From NCBI GenBank assembly GCA_938006335.1, contig CALLMF010000018.1:1-64000 (forward strand): a stretch of 64,000 nucleotides of DNA, in the 5' to 3' direction. The notes below the pieces were generated by a model. That model did not search any database, was not told the origin of the DNA, and worked only from the letters and a program-made list of their open reading frames with translations. How positions within the stretch are numbered: the first letter of the stretch is position 1; the number at the start of each line of letters is the position of its first letter. Source of the stretch: an uncultured Granulosicoccaceae bacterium. GTDB lineage: Bacteria; Pseudomonadota; Gammaproteobacteria; Granulosicoccales; Granulosicoccaceae. Made by a program: the position numbers and the translations under genes. This document shows positions 1-7,422 of this stretch, in pieces.

Positions 1-2
1 AG

Positions 3-887
3 CGATGCTGGGAGCGTGATTGGGTGCTGGAGTACGACATCCGCGGTCTGTTCGACAACATCGATCACGAGCTACTTCTCACTGCACTTCGAAAGCACTG
101 CGACGAGCGCTGGGTGCTCTTGCTGGTGCAACGCTGGTTGACGGCCCCGATGCGGGGTGTGGACGGTCATGAGCATCCGAGAACGGTCGGTACGCCCCAA
201 GGCGGCCCACTGTCTCCTGTGCTCGCGAACCTGTTTCTGCACTACGCGTTGGACCGGTGGCTGGCCGCGCATCATCCGGACATCCCGTTCTGTCGTTATG
301 CAGACGACGGCATCCTGCACTGCAGGAGCGAACAGGAGGTGACCCGCATGCTTGATCTGCTGGACGCACGGCTTCGCGACTGTAAGTTGGAGTTGCATCC
401 GCAGAAGACGCGGGTGGTGTACTGCAAGGACGACAATCGCACGGGAACACACGAGCACGTCGCGTTCGACTTTCTTGGCTATACATTCCGGCCAAGACGC
501 ATCGTAGGACCTGATGGACAACTGGGTACGGGGTTCACTCCGGCACTCAGCCGGTCGTCAATGACGGCGATGCGTCAGTCGATGCGACGACGACGCCTTC
601 AGCGCCACAGTGGCTGGAGCGTCGAACGCCTGGCACGGGAGATCAATCCCGTGGTACGAGGCTGGACCGGTTATTACTGCCGGTTCAGAGGCTCTGAGTT
701 CCAGACTGTGGCACGACATCTCGATGAGGTCATCGTGCGCTGGGCCATGAGGAAGTTCAAGCGTCTGCGAGGTCGCCGGACCCGGGCCTATGCCTGGCTC
801 TGGCGTGTCAGACGCGAGCATCCCGCTCTGTTCCATCACTGGACACCGGGCGGGTCGTTCACGGTTGGAGCAATGGGAGCCCGGTGA
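3..887 (+). CDS. ltrA: Group II intron reverse transcriptase/maturase (5' partial)
   Basis: Intron-encoded protein that reverse-transcribes the intron during retrohoming and helps the RNA fold and splice. The open frame runs back to base 3, upstream of a GTG at 24, so the true start lies outside the window. Reverse transcriptase motifs are visible: the block around FDNIDHELL, the GTPQGGPLSP block, and the catalytic YADD box encoded at 297-308. The C-terminal part carries a maturase (domain X/GIIM) region with the GWTGYYCRF block and a basic tail. No C-terminal HNH endonuclease domain follows, so this is an endonuclease-lacking type. The stop codon (885-887) lies inside RNA domain V. Confidence 0.93.
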   Translation, partial: RCWERDWVLEYDIRGLFDNIDHELLLTALRKHCDERWVLLLVQRWLTAPMRGVDGHEHPRTVGTPQGGPLSPVLANLFLHYALDRWLAAHHPDIPFCRYADDGILHCRSEQEVTRMLDLLDARLRDCKLELHPQKTRVVYCKDDNRTGTHEHVAFDFLGYTFRPRRIVGPDGQLGTGFTPALSRSSMTAMRQSMRRRRLQRHSGWSVERLAREINPVVRGWTGYYCRFRGSEFQTVARHLDEVIVRWAMRKFKRLRGRRTRAYAWLWRVRREHPALFHHWTPGGSFTVGAMGAR

Positions 888-949
888 CGCGAGAGTGTCA
901 CGCCGGGTTCTGCGAGAGGCTGCGGGGGCAGTTCCCTCGGCCTACTCAC
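877..949 (+). other. Group II intron RNA domains V and VI
   Basis: Bases 877-910 form a 34-nt domain V. The lower stem is eight pairs (877-884 with 903-910), a two-base CG bulge lies at 901-902, the upper stem pairs 885-890 with 895-900, and a GAGA (GNRA) tetraloop is at 891-894. The conserved AGC catalytic triad position is 878-880. Domain VI can be folded from 914 to 947, with A944 as a candidate bulged branch-point adenosine. These are hand-made pairings that fit the family architecture closely for V and less certainly for VI. Confidence 0.85.
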
Positions 950-1025
950 CACCACCCCAACTCTCGCTGCCCCACACCCCCTGTGATATACAAAGGTCAA
1001 GGAATCAAGGGGAACCGTACGTGAC

Positions 1026-1589
1026 ATGAACGTCAAGGTCCTTCGCCTGAACAAGGCGGGAACTCCGATTGCCTGGCTCAGCTGGCAAGATGCCGCGACT
1101 TTGGTCGCCAAGGAGCAGATTCTCTGGAGCCTCGGGGACACCGTGCGTCGTATCCGCGGTGGCTATGACAGGCACGGGGTGCGCTCGGTGCTGGATTTGC
1201 CGAGCATCATCGCTTGCGATGGGCGTGTGGATCATGGTTCCTTCACACCGGCGCTCAGCAATTCGCTGTTGTTTGCCCGAGATCGTCAGCTTTGCTTGTA
1301 TTGCGGGGTGCAGCATCCGGTGCGCGACCTGTCGCGTGACCATGTGCTGCCGACTTCTCGTGGTGGGTCAGATACCTGGACCAACTGTGTGACCGCGTGT
1401 CGGCGCTGCAACAACCGCAAGGGCAATCTGACGCCAGAGCAGGCGGGCATGGAGCTGCTTGCCGTGCCGTTTGCGCCGAACCGGCATGAGTACTTCTATC
1501 TGGCCAACCGGGACGTACTGGCCGATCAGATGGATTTTCTGAAGTCTCGCTTCAGTGCCAACGGGGGCTTGTCGCAGCTCAGTTGCTGA
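1026..1589 (+). CDS. HNH endonuclease family protein
   Basis: A 187-residue protein with a zinc-ribbon HNH nuclease fold: Cys90 and Cys93 (CLYC), the Asp105-His106 pair that starts the catalytic segment, Asn120, and Cys125/Cys128 (CRRC) followed by NN at 129-130. Such proteins cleave DNA using a metal held by the His and Asn residues, but the biological target of this stand-alone family is not established. An AAGGGGAA Shine-Dalgarno-like stretch ends about 10 bases before the ATG. The 3' end overlaps the convergent downstream gene by 11 bases. It lies next to the intron, but the N-terminal 80 residues are not intron-protein sequence, so I treat it as a host gene. Confidence 0.85.
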   Translation: MNVKVLRLNKAGTPIAWLSWQDAATLVAKEQILWSLGDTVRRIRGGYDRHGVRSVLDLPSIIACDGRVDHGSFTPALSNSLLFARDRQLCLYCGVQHPVRDLSRDHVLPTSRGGSDTWTNCVTACRRCNNRKGNLTPEQAGMELLAVPFAPNRHEYFYLANRDVLADQMDFLKSRFSANGGLSQLSC

Positions 1590-3003
1590 GCGATGCAGCA
1601 CTGATCGCGGCTAGCTGCTCCAGCGCACCGATTGCATAGGCTTCCATGACGTCGGGATTGGTGCCGACACCGGCCAGCTGCAGGATGTGTCGTCCTCTTA
1701 CGCCGACCATGGTGTGCGCGATGGTGTCGGCGGCTCCGGTACGACGGGTGCTGTACAGCGTGGTGACGCCATCTCGCAAGGTTTCCAGCTCGGTCGCGTC
1801 GGCGTGTGAGAGGTTGTTAGCGTGCAGGGTGCGTGCGAACAGCACGGCCGTGCCGTCGGATTCTCCTTCGAGGATGGTGAGATCGACCGGTGCGTCTGCG
1901 CTGTCCATGGCATGAATTTCCATGGATGCCATCGCGGTTAGCAAGCGCGTGAAGCCATCGACGGCTGCGGCACGGCGTGCGGGGTCTGCACGTAGATTTA
2001 CGCCCTTGAGGGGTGAGGTCTGGATGCGCTCGTATCGATTGCCGTTCCACGGATGGTCCAGCTGATCGAGTGAGGCGAAGAGGTTCAGGTTACGCAGCTC
2101 GCGTCGATTGTCGGGCCAGCTCGGCGGGTCGAGGATCTGAATGGGGTCGACCGGCGGTGCAGACAGTAGTCGCTCCAGCGCCTGCTCGCCGTTGGGCCGT
2201 GAGGCGAGAGAGTCGATAAAGCGCTCGCCCTCGACATAGGCGTATTCAATGACGTTGCGGCTGAGCGCGTTGGCGGACTGGCTTGCCTGGTTGGGTCCTG
2301 CCACCGTGCCGAACATGAAGCGGTCCAGCGCATCGAGTCCGTCCAGGCATCCGGCAATCACGCAGAGTTTGCGGGACTGCCATTGGGCGTGGCCTTCGTA
2401 CACGGCGGATTGTGCGAACGCTGCGCGAAAATCCAGCGTGCGTACCTTGTTGATGTCGTGTCGACGGTCATCAGCGGCGTGCACGGCCTCGTGAACGAAG
2501 AGGGCGAACGCGGCGCGTTGCGCGAGCCCGTCATCTTCTATGCCGCGCATGAAGTGGTCGAGCAGGGGCTTGCTGACAAACACCGCGTTGTGATGCGCGC
2601 TGTACAAGGCGAGATAGGTGCCCGACTGCGCGTCGGTGATCTTGTTGATGAAGCGCTCGGCATACGCCGAGTTCTTGAACTGGGCGTGTACCAGGCGGCG
2701 GGTCTCGCGGTTGATCTCGGTGGCGATGACGCCGTCATCGACCAGGTGCAGTTCGAGCCCGTCGAGCGGGGTCGATGAGCGCCATTCGACCAGTTGCCGC
2801 GCGCGGTCAAACAACACTTGCCAGGAGGCCGTGGGGGCGAGGTCGTCGACAAACACCGCTGGTGACTTCTCGACGGGCACCACGATCGGCAGGGTCGCGT
2901 CGCTGGCGGATCGCCGCGTCGTGTCCACGGGCGCGACAGCGCAGGCGCTGAGCGTCATGGCCGTGGCAACAGCAACTAGGGCTGGGGCAGAGAAAACGCG
3001 CAT
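1579..3003 (-). CDS. Putative zinc-metallopeptidase-like lipoprotein
   Basis: A 474-residue predicted lipoprotein of unknown function. The N terminus is a signal sequence ending in a lipobox (LSAC, Cys21), which predicts membrane anchoring after export. Residues 171-175 are HEAVH, an HExxH zinc-binding motif, and 32 residues after the first His there is EGH (Glu203), a plausible third ligand as in gluzincins. The segment between has further His and Asp residues. The rest resembles no family I recognise. The product could be an envelope peptidase or a non-catalytic relative. Its 3' end overlaps the HNH gene tail-to-tail. Confidence 0.75.
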   Translation of the reverse strand: MRVFSAPALVAVATAMTLSACAVAPVDTTRRSASDATLPIVVPVEKSPAVFVDDLAPTASWQVLFDRARQLVEWRSSTPLDGLELHLVDDGVIATEINRETRRLVHAQFKNSAYAERFINKITDAQSGTYLALYSAHHNAVFVSKPLLDHFMRGIEDDGLAQRAAFALFVHEAVHAADDRRHDINKVRTLDFRAAFAQSAVYEGHAQWQSRKLCVIAGCLDGLDALDRFMFGTVAGPNQASQSANALSRNVIEYAYVEGERFIDSLASRPNGEQALERLLSAPPVDPIQILDPPSWPDNRRELRNLNLFASLDQLDHPWNGNRYERIQTSPLKGVNLRADPARRAAAVDGFTRLLTAMASMEIHAMDSADAPVDLTILEGESDGTAVLFARTLHANNLSHADATELETLRDGVTTLYSTRRTGAADTIAHTMVGVRGRHILQLAGVGTNPDVMEAYAIGALEQLAAISAASLSN

Positions 3004-3162
3004 CGGACGCTCGTCGGGCGACTTTGGTGAAACAAGTCTAACTGCCCGGGCCCACGCGACGTGTCGGGGGCGTCACAAGCCAGCGGTAACCGCGCTGTCA
3101 GGCCCCGGCAGCGTGGCGCGCGGGGTTTTGCCTGTGCCAGAAATGAGAAGCCGGGCCGCGTT

Positions 3163-3181
3163 CCGGGGCGTTTTGCCCCGG
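3163..3181 (-). terminator. GC-rich hairpin downstream of GH16 gene, no U-tract
   Basis: A perfect 7-bp stem (CCGGGGC at 3163-3169 with GCCCCGG at 3175-3181) lies in the 248-base gap between the GH16 gene and the next minus-strand gene. There is no run of T on either strand after the stem, so if it ends transcription it is not a classical intrinsic terminator. Nothing else coding is seen in 3004-3251. Confidence 0.3.
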
Positions 3182-3251
3182 GCGCGTGCCCGGCGGGGAT
3201 CGATCAGGTGTGCCGGGAAGCCCGCTTGGGGCTCACCCGGTGAGTTCCGCG

Positions 3252-4682
3252 CTAGGGGGGTGAGTAGGCGCGGATGTAGTCGACCTTGAGGCGTGACGGC
3301 GACGGGGTGGTGCTGTCGGCGCTGCCGTTCCAGTAACCGCCGACCGCGAGGTTGACGATGATGTACATCTCTTCCCAGGACACGTTGCCGCTTTCGAAGC
3401 GGTTGGTTTCACGGCCATCGATGTACCAGGTGATTCGGCCCGGCTCCCACTTCATGCCGTAGGTATGCATGCCGGCAGAAAAATCCGCACCGGTCGCGGG
3501 GAAGGACGGCGTGGACTGGAGGTTCCAGTTGTCGTAGTAGTGGTAGACCTGATAGACCGTGTTGGGGTCGCGGCCAACGCCTTCGACCACGTCGATCTCC
3601 GGCTGGTTCTCATGGTCGTGCTGGTTGAGCAGCCAGAAGGCGGGCCACAGGCCCTGGCCTGCAGGTAGCTGGGCACGCATCTCGACGTAGCCGTAGCGCA
3701 TCTTGAACTTGCCGTAGGTGGTCAGTACGCCTGACAACCAGGACTGCGAGTTGGCGCTGCCCCAGAGGTGGTCGGGGGTGCGGCTTGCGGTGATGTTCAG
3801 GTTCTCGCCGTCAAACTGGAACGGGTTGTACCCGAAGTTCGGCTCGTTGAGGAGGTCGACGTAGTACTGCTGCTCGCCGTTGACCACCCAGTCCGGCCCC
3901 CAGCGCTGACGCGACGACCACTTGTTCGGGTCGACATTGCCGCCACGGAACTCGTCGTTGAAGACCATGGTGTAGCCCGCGGGTGCGTAGCCGCCGGAGG
4001 CATTGCTGGATGCCGAGCTGTCGTCGTTTTGCAGTGTTGCGGTGGTAGCGCCGCCGTTGGAGCTGGCGGTCACGCTGCTGGAGAGCGGCGAGAACTGCGA
4101 GTCGGTGGTGAACGCAACGATGCGGTAGCTGTAGCTGCGTCCGCCATCGACGTTGCTGTCGGTGTAGCTGGTGGTATCGCGAACCGTCGTGTAGTAGCTG
4201 TTGTCGCGGTACAGGTTGTAGCCGGCGATGCTGCCGCCGGGTGCATTCCAGGTGACCTGGATGCCGTTGCCTGACGCCTGCGCCGACACGTTGGACGGTG
4301 ACGCCGGTCGACCACCGGATGCGGGTGCGCCACCCTGCTCGCCGTTGCTGCCGGTGGTGACTGACGCGTCAGGCGAGAGCACCGAATAGTTGCGCGCAGC
4401 ATCAAAGGCGACAACGCTGTAGCGGTAGCTGCGGCCGGAGTTGACGCCGTAGTCAACGTAGTTGGTGGTGGCGCCTACCGTGGAGTAGTAGCTGCCGTCG
4501 CGGTAGATGTTGTAGCCATCGACGCCAGTGTCATCCCAGGGGGTGTTCCAGGTGACCCGATTGGCGCTGCTGGACAACGAAGCGGCTTGCACGTTGTTAG
4601 GAGCAGAAGGCCGTTGGGTATCGGCAATGGCAGCGGTGCTTGCCAGCGCGATTGTGAACGAACAAAAAATCCGTGATCTCAT
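3252..4682 (-). CDS. Secreted glycoside hydrolase family 16 protein with two Fn3-like domains
   Basis: Predicted extracellular beta-glucan hydrolase (laminarinase, lichenase or agarase type; substrate not resolved). Starting at the ATG at 4682 gives 476 residues beginning with a typical signal peptide of about 20 residues; the longer upstream reading adds 39 arginine-rich residues that do not look like a signal, so I reject it. Two fibronectin-type-III-like modules occupy about residues 25-110 and 126-207, joined by Gly/Ser-rich linkers. The GH16 domain is about 236-474. It contains the catalytic signature EIDVVE with nucleophile Glu362, Asp364 and acid/base Glu367. Fn3 modules commonly space or anchor secreted polysaccharidases. 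No strong Shine-Dalgarno is seen before the ATG. Confidence 0.92.
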   Translation of the reverse strand: MRSRIFCSFTIALASTAAIADTQRPSAPNNVQAASLSSSANRVTWNTPWDDTGVDGYNIYRDGSYYSTVGATTNYVDYGVNSGRSYRYSVVAFDAARNYSVLSPDASVTTGSNGEQGGAPASGGRPASPSNVSAQASGNGIQVTWNAPGGSIAGYNLYRDNSYYTTVRDTTSYTDSNVDGGRSYSYRIVAFTTDSQFSPLSSSVTASSNGGATTATLQNDDSSASSNASGGYAPAGYTMVFNDEFRGGNVDPNKWSSRQRWGPDWVVNGEQQYYVDLLNEPNFGYNPFQFDGENLNITASRTPDHLWGSANSQSWLSGVLTTYGKFKMRYGYVEMRAQLPAGQGLWPAFWLLNQHDHENQPEIDVVEGVGRDPNTVYQVYHYYDNWNLQSTPSFPATGADFSAGMHTYGMKWEPGRITWYIDGRETNRFESGNVSWEEMYIIVNLAVGGYWNGSADSTTPSPSRLKVDYIRAYSPP

Positions 4683-5068
4683 CAGTACAAGAATGCTAGG
4701 AATCAGATAAGTTCGCCGTGGAACATATCGAGGCGCGACAACAGCCTCGCACCGGACAAGCTGTCTCAAGGACGCTCGTCGAGTAACGCGGCGCGACACG
4801 ACACGTGTGGGCGATGCGGTGGAAGAGACTAGTCAGTTCCCGGGCCACTGAGGGCCGTGCCGCATGTCGGTTTCTTAATGATCCAAAGGCGCCGTGACAG
4901 TGCGCCGCGGCGCCTGCCCAAATTCCCGCCCGAGTTATCCGGCTTGTAATAGTGAAGCAGGCCCGGACGCTCGCTCAGTCGGCCGGATAGCACTGGTTCC
5001 TTCAGCTCACAGGAGTGGCTGGTAGCGCTCCCGCTAATGCAAGCCCGCACACGTGGCAGGCGGATGTT
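4683..5068 (-). other. 386-base non-coding gap, possible structured 5' region of GH16 gene
   Basis: No credible gene on either strand. Three inverted repeats are visible: GGCGCCG (4888-4894) with CGGCGCC (4908-4914); TATCCGGC (4936-4943) with GCCGGATA (4982-4989); and GGAG (5012-5015) with CTCC (5028-5031). They lie upstream of the GH16 start on the minus strand and could form a leader RNA, or could simply sit between genes. I could not match them to a riboswitch class, and no convincing -35/-10 pair was found. Confidence 0.35.
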
Positions 5069-6061
5069 TCACACGGATGAGACGTCCACCACCACGCGGC
5101 CGCGAACCTGCCCGGCGAGGATGGCCTTGCCGAGTTCCGGCAGTTCCTGGAGGGTCGTCTCGACGATCGTGTCGGCGAGCTTGTCCTGGGGCAGCTCCTT
5201 CGCCAGGCGGGCCCAGGCCTCCTTGCGCTGCTCTATCGGGCACATCACCGAATCGATGCCCAGCAGGCTCACACCGCGAAGCAAAAACGGGATGACCGTG
5301 GTGTCAAGCCCGGCACCACCCGCTAGGCCGATCGCGGCGACGGCACCTCCGTGGCGGAGTCGCGCGAGTACGTTGGCGAGGGTGCTGCCACCCACCGCGT
5401 CGATGCAGCCAGCCCAGTATTCCTTCTCGAGCGGCTTGCCGGTGGGCGTGTCGATATCACCCCGGTCGATGATCTTGCCGACACCGAGGCCGGTCAGGTA
5501 GCCGTGGGTGTCGGCACGTCCGGTCGAGCCTTCCACCTCGTAGCCGTTGGCCGCGAGCAGGGCGCAGGCAATCGAACCCACGCCGCCGGCGGCACCGGTC
5601 ACGAGGATGGGGCCGGAGTCCTTGTTGATGCCGGCCTTCTCGAGCGCCATGAGGCCGAGCATGGCGGTGAGGCCCGCGGTGCCCACGGCCATGGACTGGC
5701 GCAGATCAATGCCGTCGGGCAGCGGCACCAGCCACTCACCCTTGACGCGGGCACGCTGTGCATGGCCGCCCCAGCGAATCTCGCCAACGCGCCAACCGGT
5801 CAGGATGACGGGGTCGCCCGCCTTGAACGCCGGGTTGGAGCTCTCCGCAACCGTGCCTGCGAAGTCCACACCGGAGACGTGCGGCCACTCGCGCACCAGC
5901 CCACCGAGACCGTTGAGCACCAGTCCGTCCTTGTAATTGAGCGTGGACCAGGCGACATCGACCGTGACATCGCCTTCCGGTAGTTGGCTGTCCTCCAGGG
6001 ACACGATCTCGTGGGTAACACTCTTGTCTGCGTTACGGGTGCTTTGCAGGGCCTTGAACAT
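5069..6061 (-). CDS. acuI: Acrylyl-CoA reductase AcuI-type oxidoreductase (YhdH/YhfP family)
   Basis: A 330-residue medium-chain reductase, the usual length for AcuI. The family reduces acryloyl-CoA to propionyl-CoA with NADPH, which detoxifies acrylate from dimethylsulfoniopropionate (DMSP) or 3-hydroxypropionate. Visible markers are LNYKDGL at 41-47, the nucleotide-binding VTGAAGGVGS segment at 154-163 and the IDAVGG block. No zinc-binding cysteine cluster is present, as expected for the quinone-oxidoreductase branch. No DMSP lyase or other acrylate gene is nearby, so the substrate is inferred only from the family. Confidence 0.88.
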   Translation of the reverse strand: MFKALQSTRNADKSVTHEIVSLEDSQLPEGDVTVDVAWSTLNYKDGLVLNGLGGLVREWPHVSGVDFAGTVAESSNPAFKAGDPVILTGWRVGEIRWGGHAQRARVKGEWLVPLPDGIDLRQSMAVGTAGLTAMLGLMALEKAGINKDSGPILVTGAAGGVGSIACALLAANGYEVEGSTGRADTHGYLTGLGVGKIIDRGDIDTPTGKPLEKEYWAGCIDAVGGSTLANVLARLRHGGAVAAIGLAGGAGLDTTVIPFLLRGVSLLGIDSVMCPIEQRKEAWARLAKELPQDKLADTIVETTLQELPELGKAILAGQVRGRVVVDVSSV

Positions 6062-6100
6062 GGGAGCTGTGCCGGTTACCGAATGGGGTGTGAGGGAGTG

Positions 6101-6478
6101 TCAGCCGCGCGTGGTCGAAATCAGACGCAAGAACGGCGACAGGGTGACGTACACGATAAAGCCGCAGAACAGGATGATGCCGGCGCAGGCCAATGGGCGT
6201 TCCTTGATGCGATCAAACAAGCCGGGCTCGATGCCGGCCGCCTTCCGCTCATCCTGCTCGCGACGCAGGCGTTCGCCACGTTCGTGCTGATACGCCTCGA
6301 TCAGCTGGCGCGCCCTGGACTTCTGTTCGTCGTGCTGCACCCACAGGGCAGGCATGGCGATGCCCCAGTTGCCGGCGGTGGTCTCGTACCACTCGATATC
6401 GTGCTCGTCGAGTAGTGCGCGCACGTCCGCCGCTTCATCCTCGGGTACGTTGCGCAATCGAAATATCAGTGCCGACAT
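6101..6478 (-). CDS. DUF6164-like small membrane protein
   Basis: A 125-residue protein of unknown function when started at the ATG at 6478, giving MSALIFRLRNVPEDE, which matches how this family normally begins; a GTG eight codons further upstream is possible. The N-terminal half resembles a small ferredoxin-like domain ending near 50. The middle is charged and helical (about 60-90), and one transmembrane segment lies near the C terminus (about 100-118). It is probably an inner-membrane protein with its N-terminal domain in the cytoplasm. Confidence 0.75.
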   Translation of the reverse strand: MSALIFRLRNVPEDEAADVRALLDEHDIEWYETTAGNWGIAMPALWVQHDEQKSRARQLIEAYQHERGERLRREQDERKAAGIEPGLFDRIKERPLACAGIILFCGFIVYVTLSPFLRLISTTRG

Positions 6479-6534
6479 GCGGCGATGATACTCGTTGTTC
6501 ACGCGCTTGCCGTCGCCGCGCTCAGTCGTCGTAA

Positions 6535-7422
6535 TCAGTTCGCCGTGTGCTGAAGGAGGCGCGCCAGCGAGGCTTGCTGCTCGTCCAGACGCGCAAGCTC
6601 TTCGTGCCGCTCTCGCCGTAGCGCACCCTGACGATATACCGCGTACTTCTGCTGGTACATCTCGAAGGCCTGTCGCTGTTGCAGCGAATCGAGCCTGTCA
6701 CCTTCGATGATTCCTGCCAGCGCATCCAGACGGAAGCGGTCCATCGCCGGGTATCGGTGTGAAAGCTGGTCCTCGTGTCCACCGTGTTTTTGCAGCAGGG
6801 CCTCACTGACAAACAGCACCGGCTCGGTCGCCGTTATCGCAAGCCACAGCGCATAGTCCTCGCAGGCCGGCAGGTTCTCGTCAAAGCCGCCGAGCTCGAG
6901 TAGCAGCCTGCGCTCGATCAATGCCGATGAGGGCGATATGGCGCAGAGGGGCAGGGACGCGGCAAAGGCATCGCCCGAGGGTTTGGCGTGTCGCTTGCCG
7001 GGGTTGACGCGGCGCCCGTTGCGTATCCAGTGTTCATCGGTATGGCAGAAGCGATGCCCGGGATGCTCTTGTAGTGCTGCGAGCTGTTTTTCAAGCTTGG
7101 TCGGATACCAGCGGTCGTCAGAATCGAGTAGCGCGATCCACTCGCTACTGGCGGCGTGGATGCCGGCATTGCGCGCCGCGGAAACACCACGGTTGTCTTG
7201 TTCGATGACGCGCACCTGTGGCCATCGCTCATGCAGATGCGCTGTGGTGCCGTCGGTCGAGCCATCGTCCACCACGATGATTTCATCGGGCGGGTGTGTC
7301 TGTTCGACCACAGAGTCGAGCGCCGCGTCGATCCTGTCGCGACGTTGCCAGGTGGGTATGAGTGCCGTAACCGTCGGCGGTGTGGCAGCGGGTGCCGGAA
7401 CTACGGGAGTTGCAGTGATCAG
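6535..7422 (-). CDS. Family 2 glycosyltransferase (unusual start)
   Basis: A GT-A-fold glycosyltransferase that would move a sugar from a nucleotide sugar to an unknown acceptor. Visible motifs are the nucleotide-binding VVDDGSTDG and the metal-binding DSDD box, then the ED of ACEDYALW. Beginning at the first GTG (7311) would remove the first beta strand (the segment ending TALIPTWQRRDR). The open frame continues upstream to where it overlaps the previous gene by four bases at a CTG (7422), with no ATG, GTG or TTG in between. I therefore place the start provisionally at this CTG, giving 295 residues with DDGS at 52-55 and DSDD at 100-103. Coupling with the upstream gene is likely. Confidence 0.8.
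   Translation of the reverse strand: MITATPVVPAPAATPPTVTALIPTWQRRDRIDAALDSVVEQTHPPDEIIVVDDGSTDGTTAHLHERWPQVRVIEQDNRGVSAARNAGIHAASSEWIALLDSDDRWYPTKLEKQLAALQEHPGHRFCHTDEHWIRNGRRVNPGKRHAKPSGDAFAASLPLCAISPSSALIERRLLLELGGFDENLPACEDYALWLAITATEPVLFVSEALLQKHGGHEDQLSHRYPAMDRFRLDALAGIIEGDRLDSLQQRQAFEMYQQKYAVYRQGALRRERHEELARLDEQQASLARLLQHTAN

Larger units (their letters stand above)
1..949 (+). mobile_element. Group II intron, 3' portion (5' end outside window)
   Basis: A retroelement consisting of a maturase gene followed by the catalytic RNA domains V and VI. The window begins inside the maturase gene, so the 5' exon junction and RNA domains I-III are not visible. The 3' end is placed near 949 because domain VI appears to close there with an AC end; this junction is an estimate to within a few bases. 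The element lies about 75 bases upstream of an HNH nuclease gene that is a separate gene, not the intron's own endonuclease domain. Intron class is not determined. Confidence 0.85.

Noticed and set aside
1026..1589. HNH gene as the intron's endonuclease domain
   Set aside because: It lies beyond domains V and VI, has its own start and Shine-Dalgarno, and an unrelated N-terminal region.
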